A stretch of DNA of 64,000 nucleotides from Kriegella aquimaris (lineage in GTDB: Bacteria > Bacteroidota > Bacteroidia > Flavobacteriales > Flavobacteriaceae). Shown here in pieces: positions 1-9,068 of this stretch; positions within the stretch are counted from its first letter, which is position 1, and every line of letters starts with the position of its first letter. The position numbers and the translations under genes are program-made. Below the pieces are notes generated by a model. That model was not told the DNA's origin. It did no database searches and saw nothing but the letters and a program-made list of their open reading frames with translations. The stretch is from NCBI RefSeq assembly GCF_900103215.1, contig NZ_FNGV01000015.1, forward strand, positions 86,796-150,795, given 5' to 3'.

Positions 1-1
1 T

Positions 2-1798
2 GTTGATTTTCATGAGCAAGGAGTAGACAGTCCGTATTACTTCGCCCCTGCCGCAGAACCTTTTCACGAAGTGATTACAGATTTTCAACGTAATTTTCAA
101 GTTACCATAGGTAAAAACCATGCAAAATATTTTGATGCCAATGGTTGGTTCTACTTCACCAAAGAAGTTTACGACTTGCTCTACCCGAGTTACGGTGATA
201 CGTACCCCACCTATAATGGCAGCATTGGCATGACTTATGAACAAGGTGGTGGGGGTCGTGCCGGTTTAGGTATTATTAACGGACTAGGCGATACTTTGAC
301 TTTAAACGATAGGATAGAGCACCATCGCATCACAGGCCTTTCAACATTAGAGGTGGTTGCCAAGAACACTAAGACATTGAACGAGGAGTTCGTTAAATTC
401 CACCAAGACAAAAATTATAAGTACAAAAGTTATGTGCTAAAAGGAAATAACGACAATACAGATGCCTTACGCCGTCTGTTAGAGCAACATCAAATTGAGT
501 ATGGCAAAGCCACTCAAACAAACATCAAAGGGTTCGATTATGACTCAGGAAAATCGGGAAATTTCAAGATTGACACAACGCATGTAGTCATATCGACGAA
601 CCAACCCAAAGGCACTTTGGTAAAAGTCCTGTTCGAACCTAACGCCAAATTAAGCGACTCGCTTACCTATGATATTACAGCATGGTCTTTACCTTATGCT
701 TACGGATTAAATGCCATAGCTTCAGAAACCAATATAGCCTCTAGGCCTTTTTATAATCGCACGGTTGTCCAAGAAAAAAAATCAAATCTATCTAATGATA
801 CTTATGCCTTTTTAGCAAAATGGAAAAGTATTAAAGATGCACAGTTTCTTGCTGAATTGTTAAAGGAAGATATTCGCGTACGTTACACTAAAGAACCTTT
901 TGTATTGGACAACCAAACCTATGACCGTGGAAGCCTGATCATAACTCGGGCCGACAACGTGAATAAATCAGACTTTGTAAAGCGTTTGAACGACATTAGC
1001 AATAAGCATAGAATTGTTCTGACCCCTACACGTACTGGTTTTGTTGATAAAGGAAAGGATTTTGGGTCTAAGAATGTAAAAGCCATAAAACCTGTAAAAA
1101 TTGCGGTACTCTCAGAAAAACCAACAAGTTCACTGCATTTTGGAGAAATTTGGCACTTTTTTGAACAACAACTGAATTATCCGATAACGGTACTCGATAG
1201 TGACAACTTACTACAGACAGACCTTACGAAATATGATGTTTTGATTTTCCCAGGAGGTGACGGCTATAAAGAATTTTTAGACAAGGATGAACTCGAAAAT
1301 CTTACCAATTGGATTAAAAATGGGGGTAAACTTGTAGCCATGGGGGGTGCTCTAAAAGGGTTATCAGATCAAAAAGCATTTTCCCTAAAAAAAAAAATAG
1401 TTAAAAGTGATAGTATTATCAATATGACATCGTTCGATATTAGTCAAAGGGAAGGTATTAAGAATCTGATTACGGGTGCAATATTTAAAACGGCTGTAGA
1501 TAAAACCCATCCCCTAGCTTTTGGATATGATAAAACGTACTTCACCCTTAAAATGGGCAATGATGCTTATCAATATCTTGAAAATGGAAGTGTTGTCTAT
1601 TTAGAAAAAAAAGATAGAAATCCCGTGGCCGGATTTGCCGGTAGTACTGCAATGGAAAAAATAGGGGAAACACTTGTCTTTGGCGTTGAGCGCCATGGTA
1701 ATGGACAGATAGTTTATATGGTGGATAATCCCTTATTTCGAGGGTTTTGGGAAAATGGCAAGCTCTTCTTTGCAAATGCATTATTCTTGGTCGACTAG
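2..1798 (+). CDS. M14 family zinc carboxypeptidase-like protein, 5' truncated
   Basis: The reading frame is open to the left edge of the window, so the N-terminus, including the HxxE zinc motif expected in M14 peptidases, lies outside. The first visible residues contain DFHEQG, which fits the third zinc-ligand histidine region of the family. About 75 residues later MTYEQGGGG matches the region holding the catalytic glutamate. The C-terminal third (about 1087-1500) resembles a class I glutamine amidotransferase/ThuA-like fold, with a strand followed by FPGGDG and later GGKLVAMGG. This layout is common in large secreted M14 peptidases of Bacteroidota. It faces the next gene convergently. The family call is fairly sure; the substrate is unknown. 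A GTG at 71 is an internal codon, not the true start. Confidence 0.8.
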   Translation, partial: VDFHEQGVDSPYYFAPAAEPFHEVITDFQRNFQVTIGKNHAKYFDANGWFYFTKEVYDLLYPSYGDTYPTYNGSIGMTYEQGGGGRAGLGIINGLGDTLTLNDRIEHHRITGLSTLEVVAKNTKTLNEEFVKFHQDKNYKYKSYVLKGNNDNTDALRRLLEQHQIEYGKATQTNIKGFDYDSGKSGNFKIDTTHVVISTNQPKGTLVKVLFEPNAKLSDSLTYDITAWSLPYAYGLNAIASETNIASRPFYNRTVVQEKKSNLSNDTYAFLAKWKSIKDAQFLAELLKEDIRVRYTKEPFVLDNQTYDRGSLIITRADNVNKSDFVKRLNDISNKHRIVLTPTRTGFVDKGKDFGSKNVKAIKPVKIAVLSEKPTSSLHFGEIWHFFEQQLNYPITVLDSDNLLQTDLTKYDVLIFPGGDGYKEFLDKDELENLTNWIKNGGKLVAMGGALKGLSDQKAFSLKKKIVKSDSIINMTSFDISQREGIKNLITGAIFKTAVDKTHPLAFGYDKTYFTLKMGNDAYQYLENGSVVYLEKKDRNPVAGFAGSTAMEKIGETLVFGVERHGNGQIVYMVDNPLFRGFWENGKLFFANALFLVD

Positions 1799-1904
1799 AA
1801 ATGTACGGCCGCATTCTTCACCCCTTAATGGTTTTTGGGGCCGAGTTACAAGAAATATTAGTATAGCCCCATTTGGCTTTGTAAAAAGCCACTAATAAAA
1901 CCAC

Positions 1905-2900
1905 CTACTTCAAGGCGACTTTAAGAAGATAATCGTCTGCGGTCAAATACAACGTTTTCTCATCGGACGTAAAAGCACAATTCGCCGTGGCCTGGCCCGT
2001 ATGTATTCTTGCAATCGGCTCGCCCGTTTTATTAAAAATCCAGAGACCACCCGGCCCCGTTGCAAACAAATAGCCCTTACTGTGCATTTTCATTCCATCG
2101 GGAAGGCCTTGTTGACCTTCTTGACCTACTAGGTCCGTTACGTCATAAAAAAGTTTTTTATCACTTATTTTACCGGGTGATACTACATTATACTGATACC
2201 ACACCGCATGTTCGGGATCCGAAACGGCGACGTATAATTCTGTGTTATCCGGCGAAAAACAAATGCCGTTCGGCCGGGTCAAGGTATCGACCAAAACAAG
2301 TTCTCCGGAAGTCAACAAACAATAAACTCCTTGAAAATCGAGCTCTTTTTTAGGATCATCCATCCGTTTTGGAAGCCCATAGGGAGGGTCTGTAAAGTAC
2401 AAATTACCCTTTAAGTCAAAGACTCCGTCATTAGGACTATTGAATCTTTTATTTTTATAATGCGAAACCAAAACTTCATAATTAGGTTTGGGTGCATTCA
2501 ATGGCGCATCCATCTTAGCAATTCTTCGCTCTCCATGCTGCAGCAGTATCAATTCACCTTTCTTGTTCAAAAGCAACCCATTCGAACCAGGCTCTTCCCC
2601 CGTAAAATTCTCGCCCATATAACCTGAAGGGCTCAGGTATTCTGTAATCTTTCCCTGAACATCTAGTTTAAAAACTTTATTATTGGGTATATCGGAAAAC
2701 AACAAATAATTGCCTTCGGCTACCCACAAGGGGCCTTCCGTCCATGCAAATCCACTTCCGACAGTCACTATTTCCGCATCTTCGTCTATAATTTGCAAAG
2801 CCTCATTATCTAAAATTTCAACGGAAAATTGATGCTCTTCTTGGCATGATGCCGTCAAATGCAAAACGGCGATTAAAAAGCTTAGAAATATTTTATTCAT
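1905..2900 (-). CDS. SMP-30/gluconolactonase-family lipoprotein
   Basis: Six-bladed beta-propeller of the SMP-30/gluconolactonase/LRE family, which typically hydrolyses sugar lactones using a divalent metal. Family landmarks are visible: WTEGP near the N-terminus (metal-binding Glu), NSPNDG in the middle (Asn ligand) and LPDGM near the C-terminus (Asp ligand). I chose the ATG at 2900 over an in-frame ATG at 2918 because it begins directly with a lipoprotein signal peptide, MNKIFLSFLIAVLHLTASC, with lipobox Cys19. It lies 53 bp downstream of the GntP-type transporter on the same strand, so the two probably form an operon for uptake and lactone hydrolysis of a sugar acid. The exact substrate cannot be told from sequence. 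Confidence 0.85.
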   Translation of the reverse strand: MNKIFLSFLIAVLHLTASCQEEHQFSVEILDNEALQIIDEDAEIVTVGSGFAWTEGPLWVAEGNYLLFSDIPNNKVFKLDVQGKITEYLSPSGYMGENFTGEEPGSNGLLLNKKGELILLQHGERRIAKMDAPLNAPKPNYEVLVSHYKNKRFNSPNDGVFDLKGNLYFTDPPYGLPKRMDDPKKELDFQGVYCLLTSGELVLVDTLTRPNGICFSPDNTELYVAVSDPEHAVWYQYNVVSPGKISDKKLFYDVTDLVGQEGQQGLPDGMKMHSKGYLFATGPGGLWIFNKTGEPIARIHTGQATANCAFTSDEKTLYLTADDYLLKVALK

Positions 2901-2953
2901 AATCTTATATTTAGTCATGCTTCAATTGTTGATGAAATCTCAAAACATCATCG

Positions 2954-4276
2954 CTATCCTAAAATCTGGGAAATACAAAATATAACGGTTATGGCCGTAA
3001 CACCAAAAATCAAGGTACCAACCGTCTGAACTTGATTTCCTTGCTTTACATCCATACCGGTCAACTGTGTCAACACCCAAAAGAAACTATCATTGGCGTG
3101 GGATACAACCGTAGAGCCAGCACCTATTGCCAAGACCGTAAGAGTTTTAGAGAAATCGGCATCAAGCCCTAAAGCAGGCATCATGGGAGCAACAATTGAT
3201 GCCGTCGTAATAAGGGCAACGGTTGAAGACCCCTGAGTGGTCTTGAGACAGGCCGCCAACAAGAAAGGAAAAAACAAACCTATCGACATCTCGGAAAAAC
3301 TTGCCGTGATCAAGTCGGCAATTCCAGAATTCTGAAGCATTGCCCCAAAAATACCTCCTGCACCCGTAATCAAGATAATCGGTGCCGCAATGCGAACGGA
3401 ATCACCCAACCATCCCGTAGCCGAATAAACTTTTTCATCTAACTTTTTCGGTAATAATAATGATAGTGCAATACCAACGAGAAGTGCAATAACAGGAGTT
3501 CCAAAAAAGGAGATTACTGGATACAACGCCGATGATTGCATATTCAATTCGGGATAATCAAAAATAGATTTCGTTACGATAAGAATTATGGGTACCACAA
3601 TGGCTAAAAGCGACAACCATAATTTTGGTTTATGAAGCTCATTTCGTTCGACCTCCAAGTGAATAGGAAGATCTATGCGAGCCGCAATCTTTGTTGCAAA
3701 AAAGTAACAAGTCACCAATGATAATATACTTACGATCAACCCCCACATGATAACACTCCCAAGCTCCGCTCCCAATATACCGGCAGCGGCTATCGGTCCC
3801 GGAGTCGGTGGAACCATGACGTGTGTGGCCGTAAGGCCTAAAGCCAGTGCTGCGGTGGTACCCGCGTAAGAAACTTTTGCCTTTTGAGACAAAGCCTTGT
3901 TCAATGAATTCATAATGATAAAAGCGCTATCGGCAAATACCGGAATCGACAATAAATAACCGGTAAGCATCATGGCCAAATGAATAGATTTCTCACCGAT
4001 GAGTTGCAACATACGTGTAGCAATAACCATTGCTCCCCCAGATTTTTCCAATACAGTGCCTATGGCTACACCAAAGAAAATTATCAGACCTATTTTTCCC
4101 ATGATACTTCCGAAGCCGTCGTTGACCGAAGCGATAATCTGGTTAACCTCCATTCCCGTTATAAAACCATATGCTATGGCGGCCAAAAGCAAAACAAAAA
4201 ATGGATGAATTTTCCATTTGACAATACCCACAATAATGAATGCCAGGGCTAATACTAATGCAATTACGTAAATCAT
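2954..4276 (-). CDS. GntP-family gluconate/sugar-acid:H+ symporter
   Basis: Integral membrane protein of 440 residues, the usual size for GntP permeases, with about 12 hydrophobic segments spread over its length. Family-like stretches include IPVFADSAFI, the TATHVMVPPTPGPIAAAG loop and TTQGSSTVALITTASI in the C-terminal half. GntP members import gluconate or related aldonates by proton symport. It is the first gene of a probable two-gene operon with a SMP-30 lactonase, which supports sugar acids as substrates. Upstream, two near-identical 21-22 bp direct repeats (4319-4339 and 4350-4371) overlap the likely promoter and may be the operator. No dedicated regulator gene is visible nearby. Confidence 0.9.
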   Translation of the reverse strand: MIYVIALVLALAFIIVGIVKWKIHPFFVLLLAAIAYGFITGMEVNQIIASVNDGFGSIMGKIGLIIFFGVAIGTVLEKSGGAMVIATRMLQLIGEKSIHLAMMLTGYLLSIPVFADSAFIIMNSLNKALSQKAKVSYAGTTAALALGLTATHVMVPPTPGPIAAAGILGAELGSVIMWGLIVSILSLVTCYFFATKIAARIDLPIHLEVERNELHKPKLWLSLLAIVVPIILIVTKSIFDYPELNMQSSALYPVISFFGTPVIALLVGIALSLLLPKKLDEKVYSATGWLGDSVRIAAPIILITGAGGIFGAMLQNSGIADLITASFSEMSIGLFFPFLLAACLKTTQGSSTVALITTASIVAPMMPALGLDADFSKTLTVLAIGAGSTVVSHANDSFFWVLTQLTGMDVKQGNQVQTVGTLIFGVTAITVIFCISQILG

Positions 4277-4721
4277 AGTTTGGTTGTTATTTGTTTAAAG
4301 ATATCGCTATTTGAAATAAAGTCCATTATAAAATCTAGTCGCTCTATCTAAGTTCATTAGTAAAACCTAGTTTTCATATACGCTTGATCAATGTATGTTT
4401 AATTATTTATAAAAATAGACATGAAATCCATAATCACAAATATATAATTTATCATACATCATACAAATTTTAAAATGAGAACCTGTACCACTGATAATTT
4501 CATACAAATTATGAGGTAGTAACTACGTCTAAATTTTACGATTCAATCAGCTGTAGCTCTCTTTTAAAACTTACTTTTCTATATTTTTTTTATAAAACTC
4601 TAATTCATAACAAAAACTAAAATATTTCTTTGAACTGGTCCTTAATCACTCAAGATTACGGACTGGAATTCCCAGTAGACCTTTATAGGTAAGAACTTCT
4701 TTAATACTTAAAAGCAAGTCA
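4277..4721. other. AT-rich divergent intergenic region with tandem repeats
   Basis: A 445-bp gap between the divergent gntP-like gene and the collagen-like lipoprotein gene. It is strongly AT-rich and has no convincing ORF or RNA gene. On the minus strand a -7-like TATCTTTA lies at 4296-4303, with two direct repeats just upstream of it. The rest (about 4380-4700) shows only AT-rich sequence that I could not interpret. Confidence 0.5.
4319..4371. promoter_or_regulatory. Tandem direct repeat, candidate operator upstream of gntP
   Basis: Copy A (4319-4339) and copy B (4350-4371) share AAGT-CATTA-TAAAA-CTAGT, with two substitutions and one inserted base. Their starts are 31 bp apart, close to three helical turns, so a protein could bind both on one DNA face. 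They lie 43-95 bp upstream of the gntP start, next to a -7-like box. The operator role is inferred from position and symmetry only. Confidence 0.5.
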
Positions 4722-5519
4722 ATGAAAAATATATACTTGAGAACAATTTTACTTTTTGCCTTAGCATTATTTTTAACAAACTGCACCCCTGAAGATGGCA
4801 TTGATGGAATCAACGGAATAAATGGTACTGATGTGATAGCAGGGGTTGATGGAACAGATGGAGAAAATGGATCCGACGGTGCTGACAACGAAAATGGGGC
4901 TAACGGAATTGATGGAGAGAATGGTGCTGATGGTGTTGACGGCGAAGATGGCGTTAATGGGATTGATGGCGAAAATGGTCTAGGTTTTGATGAATTGACA
5001 AAATATGGTAGTATTACTATGACTTTGGACGGTACAAGGTTAGATGATGTAGCTTTTACCGATACAGCAGTATTTAAATTCACACCGGTTAATAACTACC
5101 ATACCTCTTCTTTGGTAAGTACAGATCTCTCTGAACTAGAATTCACTTTATTGCGCTTTATAAGTGCCCCTGATGATGTTTTTCAATCAAGCCTTTTAAA
5201 TTTAGGGCTTACGGTAATCGATGCCGGGGAAGAAACACAAGCCTTTGAATTTGATTTGGGTATAAATCAATATGCGGTTATTTCAGATGACAACAAATTC
5301 TTTTCAGTAAATCAGAACTTCTCGGAAGATGGAATTGGTATAACAAATTTTGTCATTTCGGAATACAGTTTTAATGAAACAACAAACCACCTTACATTTT
5401 CATTCGCTTTTGATGTAGACGGTGCAAACAATGTGACCACCAATAATCTTTCAGTTTCTGGTGAAGTAGATGTAATCGTTTTAAAGGGACTAGACATTCC
5501 CGACCCATGGGGCTGTTAA
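4722..5519 (+). CDS. Lipoprotein with collagen-like Gly-X-Asp/Asn repeats
   Basis: A 265-residue lipoprotein: signal peptide to LFLTNC (lipobox Cys), then a collagen-like stretch at residues 26-86 made of 20 triplets, 18 of which begin with Gly. The third position of every triplet but one (VIA) is Asp or Asn, and there is no proline, unlike animal collagen. The remaining 180 residues form a beta-rich domain of unknown family, with a second Cys at the very C-terminus (DPWGC). It is probably exposed on the outer membrane. The function is unknown; stalk or adhesive roles are guesses. It appears monocistronic and convergent with rimO. Confidence 0.8.
   Translation: MKNIYLRTILLFALALFLTNCTPEDGIDGINGINGTDVIAGVDGTDGENGSDGADNENGANGIDGENGADGVDGEDGVNGIDGENGLGFDELTKYGSITMTLDGTRLDDVAFTDTAVFKFTPVNNYHTSSLVSTDLSELEFTLLRFISAPDDVFQSSLLNLGLTVIDAGEETQAFEFDLGINQYAVISDDNKFFSVNQNFSEDGIGITNFVISEYSFNETTNHLTFSFAFDVDGANNVTTNNLSVSGEVDVIVLKGLDIPDPWGC
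4797..4979 (+). repeat. Gly-X-Asp/Asn triplet repeat coding region
   Basis: Sixty-one codons encode consecutive G-X-D/N triplets, interrupted only by VIA and NEN. The DNA is a degenerate 9-bp-type repeat (GGx-xxx-GAT/AAT). Length variation by slippage would be expected here. The repeat also leaves the opposite strand free of stops, producing a spurious antisense ORF. Confidence 0.8.
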
Positions 5520-5659
5520 TCGTACCAATGGGGGTCCGGCATAAAGAACAATCTCACGGTAATGCAAAGAACTAACAACTAAAAACCTGTTGACTAAATT
5601 TGTGTCACAGATTTTTTATGCACGGCAGGCATTGCACAAAATGGACTAGGTTTAAAATT

Positions 5660-6964
5660 CTAAAGCACTGGTGAACCGTAAAGGTCGAAGTCGGCGGCCT
5701 CATTTATTTTGATGTCGACAAATTCCCCCTGTTTCAGGTAATGTTGGGCAGCATCAATCAATACTTCATTATCAACGTCAGGCGAATCAAACTCGGTACG
5801 AGCTACAAAGTAATTGCCCTCTTTTCGGTCGACAATGCATCGAAATGTCTTCCCGATTTTTTGCTGATTCAGTTCCCAAGAAATTTGAGATTGAATCTCC
5901 ATAATTTCGTTGGCACGCTCCTGTTTGACTTCTTCGGGCACATCATCTTCCAAAGAATAGGCGTGCGTATTCTCTTCGTGACTATAGGTAAAACATCCTA
6001 GACGTTCAAATCGCATCTTCTCGACCCAATTTTTCAGGGTTTGAAAATCTGCCTCCGTTTCGCCAGGATACCCAACTATCAATGTGGTACGAATGGCCAT
6101 TTCAGGAACCGCCGCCCTAAAATCGTGTAGTAATTTGGTCGTTTTTGCTTCCGTAGTACCGCGACGCATACTTTTGAGAATAGGGTCTGCGATATGTTGC
6201 AAGGGAATATCTAAATAATTACAAATTTTAGATTCCTGTTTCATAACGTCCAGTACATCCATTGGAAAACCCGTGGGGAATGCGTAATGCAATCGAATCC
6301 ATTCAATTCCCTCTACCTTTACCAACGCTTTAAGCAGTTCGGCCAGATTTCTCTTCTTGTATAAATCTAACCCATAATACGTTAGATCTTGTGCAATCAA
6401 TATCAATTCTTTGACCCCTTTGGCGGCCAGTTTCTCTGATTCGGCAACCAATTCATCAATTGGTTTGCTCCGATGCTTGCCGCGCATTATCGGTATAGCA
6501 CAGAAAGAACAGGGTCGGTCACAACCTTCTGCAATCTTTAGATACGCATAATTTTTAGGTGTAGTCGTCAAGCGCTCACCAATAAGTTCATGCTTATAAT
6601 CGGCTCCCAATGCTTTTAACAGATTTGGAAGTTCACTAGTGCCAAAATATTCGTCTACATTAGGAATTTCCTTTTGTAAATCAGGTTTATAGCGTTCGCT
6701 CAAACATCCGGTTACAAAAACCTTGTCGACCTGCCCCACTTCTTTTTGTTGTACATATTCCAGAATCGTGTTCACACTCTCCTCCTTGGCATTGGCAATG
6801 AATCCGCAGGTGTTGATAACAACGATGTTTCCTTCCTCTTGATGCACCACCTCTTTATTGTTTGCACGCAACTGCCCCATCAACACTTCCGAATCATAAA
6901 CATTCTTCGAGCAGCCGAGAGTGACAACATTAATCTTGTTCTTTTTTATGGATTTTGTACGCAT
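5660..6964 (-). CDS. rimO: Ribosomal protein S12 methylthiotransferase RimO
   Basis: Radical-SAM methylthiotransferase that adds a methylthio group to a conserved Asp of ribosomal protein S12. Domains in order: N-terminal UPF0004 domain with three cluster-binding cysteines (Cys18 in LGCSKN, Cys53 in NTCGF, Cys87 in TGCLSE), the radical-SAM core with CDRPCSFC (Cys148, Cys152, Cys155), and a C-terminal TRAM domain ending in ADFDLYGSPVL. The length of 434 residues is normal. The LGCSKN signature and TRAM ending favour RimO over MiaB. A TATTTTTG -7 box lies at 6982-6989, 18 bp upstream. In many Bacteroidota rimO follows ftsY directly; here about 2.5 kb separates them. Confidence 0.97.
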   Translation of the reverse strand: MRTKSIKKNKINVVTLGCSKNVYDSEVLMGQLRANNKEVVHQEEGNIVVINTCGFIANAKEESVNTILEYVQQKEVGQVDKVFVTGCLSERYKPDLQKEIPNVDEYFGTSELPNLLKALGADYKHELIGERLTTTPKNYAYLKIAEGCDRPCSFCAIPIMRGKHRSKPIDELVAESEKLAAKGVKELILIAQDLTYYGLDLYKKRNLAELLKALVKVEGIEWIRLHYAFPTGFPMDVLDVMKQESKICNYLDIPLQHIADPILKSMRRGTTEAKTTKLLHDFRAAVPEMAIRTTLIVGYPGETEADFQTLKNWVEKMRFERLGCFTYSHEENTHAYSLEDDVPEEVKQERANEIMEIQSQISWELNQQKIGKTFRCIVDRKEGNYFVARTEFDSPDVDNEVLIDAAQHYLKQGEFVDIKINEAADFDLYGSPVL

Positions 6965-7082
6965 ATCTTTTTAATGGGATGCAAAAATACAACTTGATGA
7001 AAGAACTATCCTCTTTTAAGACGAATTCTTCCATTATACCGTTAAACCTTTGCAACACGTTGATGTCCAACACAGAAAAAAT

Positions 7083-8192
7083 ATGATGACAAGACCCCAA
7101 ATTATAGCTTTAACCTCATTATTGTTTTTTATATTGATAGGATGTTCCACCGATTCAATGGACAAAGATTCGGTCGATGATGGCCTTATGACTGAAGGCG
7201 AGGAATTATATTTTCCACCTTTAAATTCCGATGATTGGGAAACCATTTCCTATGAAAGCTTAGGATGGAACGAGGCAGCGACACCATCACTTTTCACTTT
7301 TTTGGAAGAAAACAGTACCGATGCGTTTCTTATACTTAAAAATGGACGCATAGCGGAGGAAAAGTATTTTGGCGATTTTGATAAAAATAAAAATCACACC
7401 TGGAATTCCGCCGCAAAAACTTTGACCTCACTAACAGTAGGTATCGCCCAAGAAGAGGGGTTTCTATCTGTCGATAACCCATCATCCGATTACATGGGAT
7501 CCGGTTGGTCATCATTAACTTCTGAGAATGAACTTAAAATTACAGTTAGAAATCACTTAACGATGACCACGGGCTTAGACTATACCGTTACCAACAACTT
7601 TTGTACAGACAAAGAGTGCCTTATTTATAAAAATGAACCGGACAGCTTCTGGTACTACCACAATGCCACGTATACCTTATTGGACAAGATTATATCGGGT
7701 GCCGTAGCACAAGACTTCGAAGCTTATTTCAACAGTAAAATGCGTGATAAAATCGGTATGCAGGGATCTTGGATCAAGGTCGGTTATAACAATCTTTACT
7801 TCAGCACGGCAAGAAGCATGGCCCGATTTGGCTTGCTTAATCTCAACAAGGGAAAATGGGAAGAGGAAACCCTATTATCAGATATGGACTATTTTACCGC
7901 AATGACATCGACCTCTCAAGAATTAAATAAGTCGTATGGCTACCTATGGTGGCTAAATGGGCAAGACAATTTCAGACTGCCCGAGTCGGAAGCACAGCTT
8001 CAAGGAAAACTGATACCTGCCGCGCCCGATGACCTTATTGCCGGTCTTGGGGCAGCGGATCAAAAACTATACGTTGTCCCAAGTATTGATTTGGTCATTG
8101 TTCGTATGGGAGGTGCTGCGAATTCAGCAGCATTAGGCCCCACATCGTTCGACAACGCACTTTGGGAGAAAATCAATGCTATAATTAATTAA
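7083..8192 (+). CDS. Serine hydrolase (beta-lactamase/PBP-like fold) lipoprotein
   Basis: Class C beta-lactamase-like serine hydrolase of 369 residues. The start at 7083 gives a lipoprotein signal peptide ending LIGC (lipobox Cys21); an upstream in-frame TTG at 7050 would put charged residues ahead of it. The catalytic SxxK is S109-A-A-K112, the YxN motif is Y192-H-N194, and the third motif is probably GLGAADQ near the C-terminus in place of KTG/HxG. The family includes esterases, D-aminopeptidases and beta-lactamases, and the substrate cannot be assigned. It runs opposite to its neighbours, ends 6 bp from the convergent membrane-protein gene and belongs to the segment separating ftsY from rimO. 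Confidence 0.85.
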   Translation: MMTRPQIIALTSLLFFILIGCSTDSMDKDSVDDGLMTEGEELYFPPLNSDDWETISYESLGWNEAATPSLFTFLEENSTDAFLILKNGRIAEEKYFGDFDKNKNHTWNSAAKTLTSLTVGIAQEEGFLSVDNPSSDYMGSGWSSLTSENELKITVRNHLTMTTGLDYTVTNNFCTDKECLIYKNEPDSFWYYHNATYTLLDKIISGAVAQDFEAYFNSKMRDKIGMQGSWIKVGYNNLYFSTARSMARFGLLNLNKGKWEEETLLSDMDYFTAMTSTSQELNKSYGYLWWLNGQDNFRLPESEAQLQGKLIPAAPDDLIAGLGAADQKLYVVPSIDLVIVRMGGAANSAALGPTSFDNALWEKINAIIN

Positions 8193-8198
8193 GGGCAG

Positions 8199-9068
8199 CT
8201 ATAGGAACCCTAAAACCCAAAGAACATTATTCCCTATAGCCAAAATGGCGTAAAGCAAAAAAGTGACTTTAAAAAAGCGCTTGATTACCGTAAAATTATC
8301 GGGACACATTAATAGCCCCATAAACAACAGTGTTGCGGCAAATTCGAATTCTGATACGACCAAACCAATTGAACCGACAAAAACAAGCAGAAAAACTAGG
8401 GTAAACTTTTGTTTTGAAAAAAAAGCGAACAAAAACGTCAGTAAAAATTCCATACCAATTATAGAATAGACGAAAAGCTGCTTCAGTGCCAAAAAAGGCA
8501 ATATACCTGGATCTAAAATTATTCCATCGACAGCTGAAGGCTCTTTCAGTAAAAAATCTGAAATTTTTGCTCCATTCTGAGTCAAGGTTTCATTTATATC
8601 AGGCATAGCACCACTTATCAATATTGGTTGAAAAAAGTCTCCAGAGAGTAAACGAAGCGCAACAAAATCTCCATTCAAAAAATTAGGGTTTAACAACTTG
8701 TGAACTGTCGCCATGCCCATAACAATTACAAAAATCCATCGTAGGTTGTCTTTGAAAAGACGTTCTTCCTCCATATATAACACCAAAAGAGAAAGAAAAA
8801 AGAACAAAAATAAATGATTGGGCGCATTATACCATTTAAAGTAAATTCCTCCGAAAATACTCAATAAATAAATCACCTTTAAAAGTGGTGTTCGGTAGAC
8901 AGAAATTTTATTTAAAAGAGATATGTCTATAACCTCTGGTAAGGATAAGAATAGACCTAATACCAATTGGGTAAGCGCTAAAGCTATTCCAGAGCGAAAT
9001 TCGACCACGTTTACAATCAAGAGCATTAAATACCCTAGTACCAAGGTCTTTCTGAATTCACTCTTCAT
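8199..9068 (-). CDS. Multi-pass membrane protein of unknown function
   Basis: A 289-residue hydrophobic protein with roughly 7-8 predicted transmembrane segments. I do not recognise the family. A central stretch, ATVHKLLNPNFLNGDF, recalls the conserved loop of HTTM-type (gamma-carboxylase-like) membrane proteins, but the resemblance is slight. It overlaps the upstream gene by 11 bp (9058-9068), so the two are almost certainly co-transcribed and probably work together. Both lie in the segment between ftsY and rimO. Confidence 0.7.
   Translation of the reverse strand: MKSEFRKTLVLGYLMLLIVNVVEFRSGIALALTQLVLGLFLSLPEVIDISLLNKISVYRTPLLKVIYLLSIFGGIYFKWYNAPNHLFLFFFLSLLVLYMEEERLFKDNLRWIFVIVMGMATVHKLLNPNFLNGDFVALRLLSGDFFQPILISGAMPDINETLTQNGAKISDFLLKEPSAVDGIILDPGILPFLALKQLFVYSIIGMEFLLTFLFAFFSKQKFTLVFLLVFVGSIGLVVSEFEFAATLLFMGLLMCPDNFTVIKRFFKVTFLLYAILAIGNNVLWVLGFL

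Noticed and set aside
1874..1891. Terminator between the M14 and SMP-30 genes
   Set aside because: A 7-bp AT-rich stem with no T-run on either strand.
4646..5083. Antisense 145-codon ORF rich in Ser-Pro repeats
   Set aside because: It is the reverse of the collagen-like triplet repeat; the repeat itself removes stops on the opposite strand.
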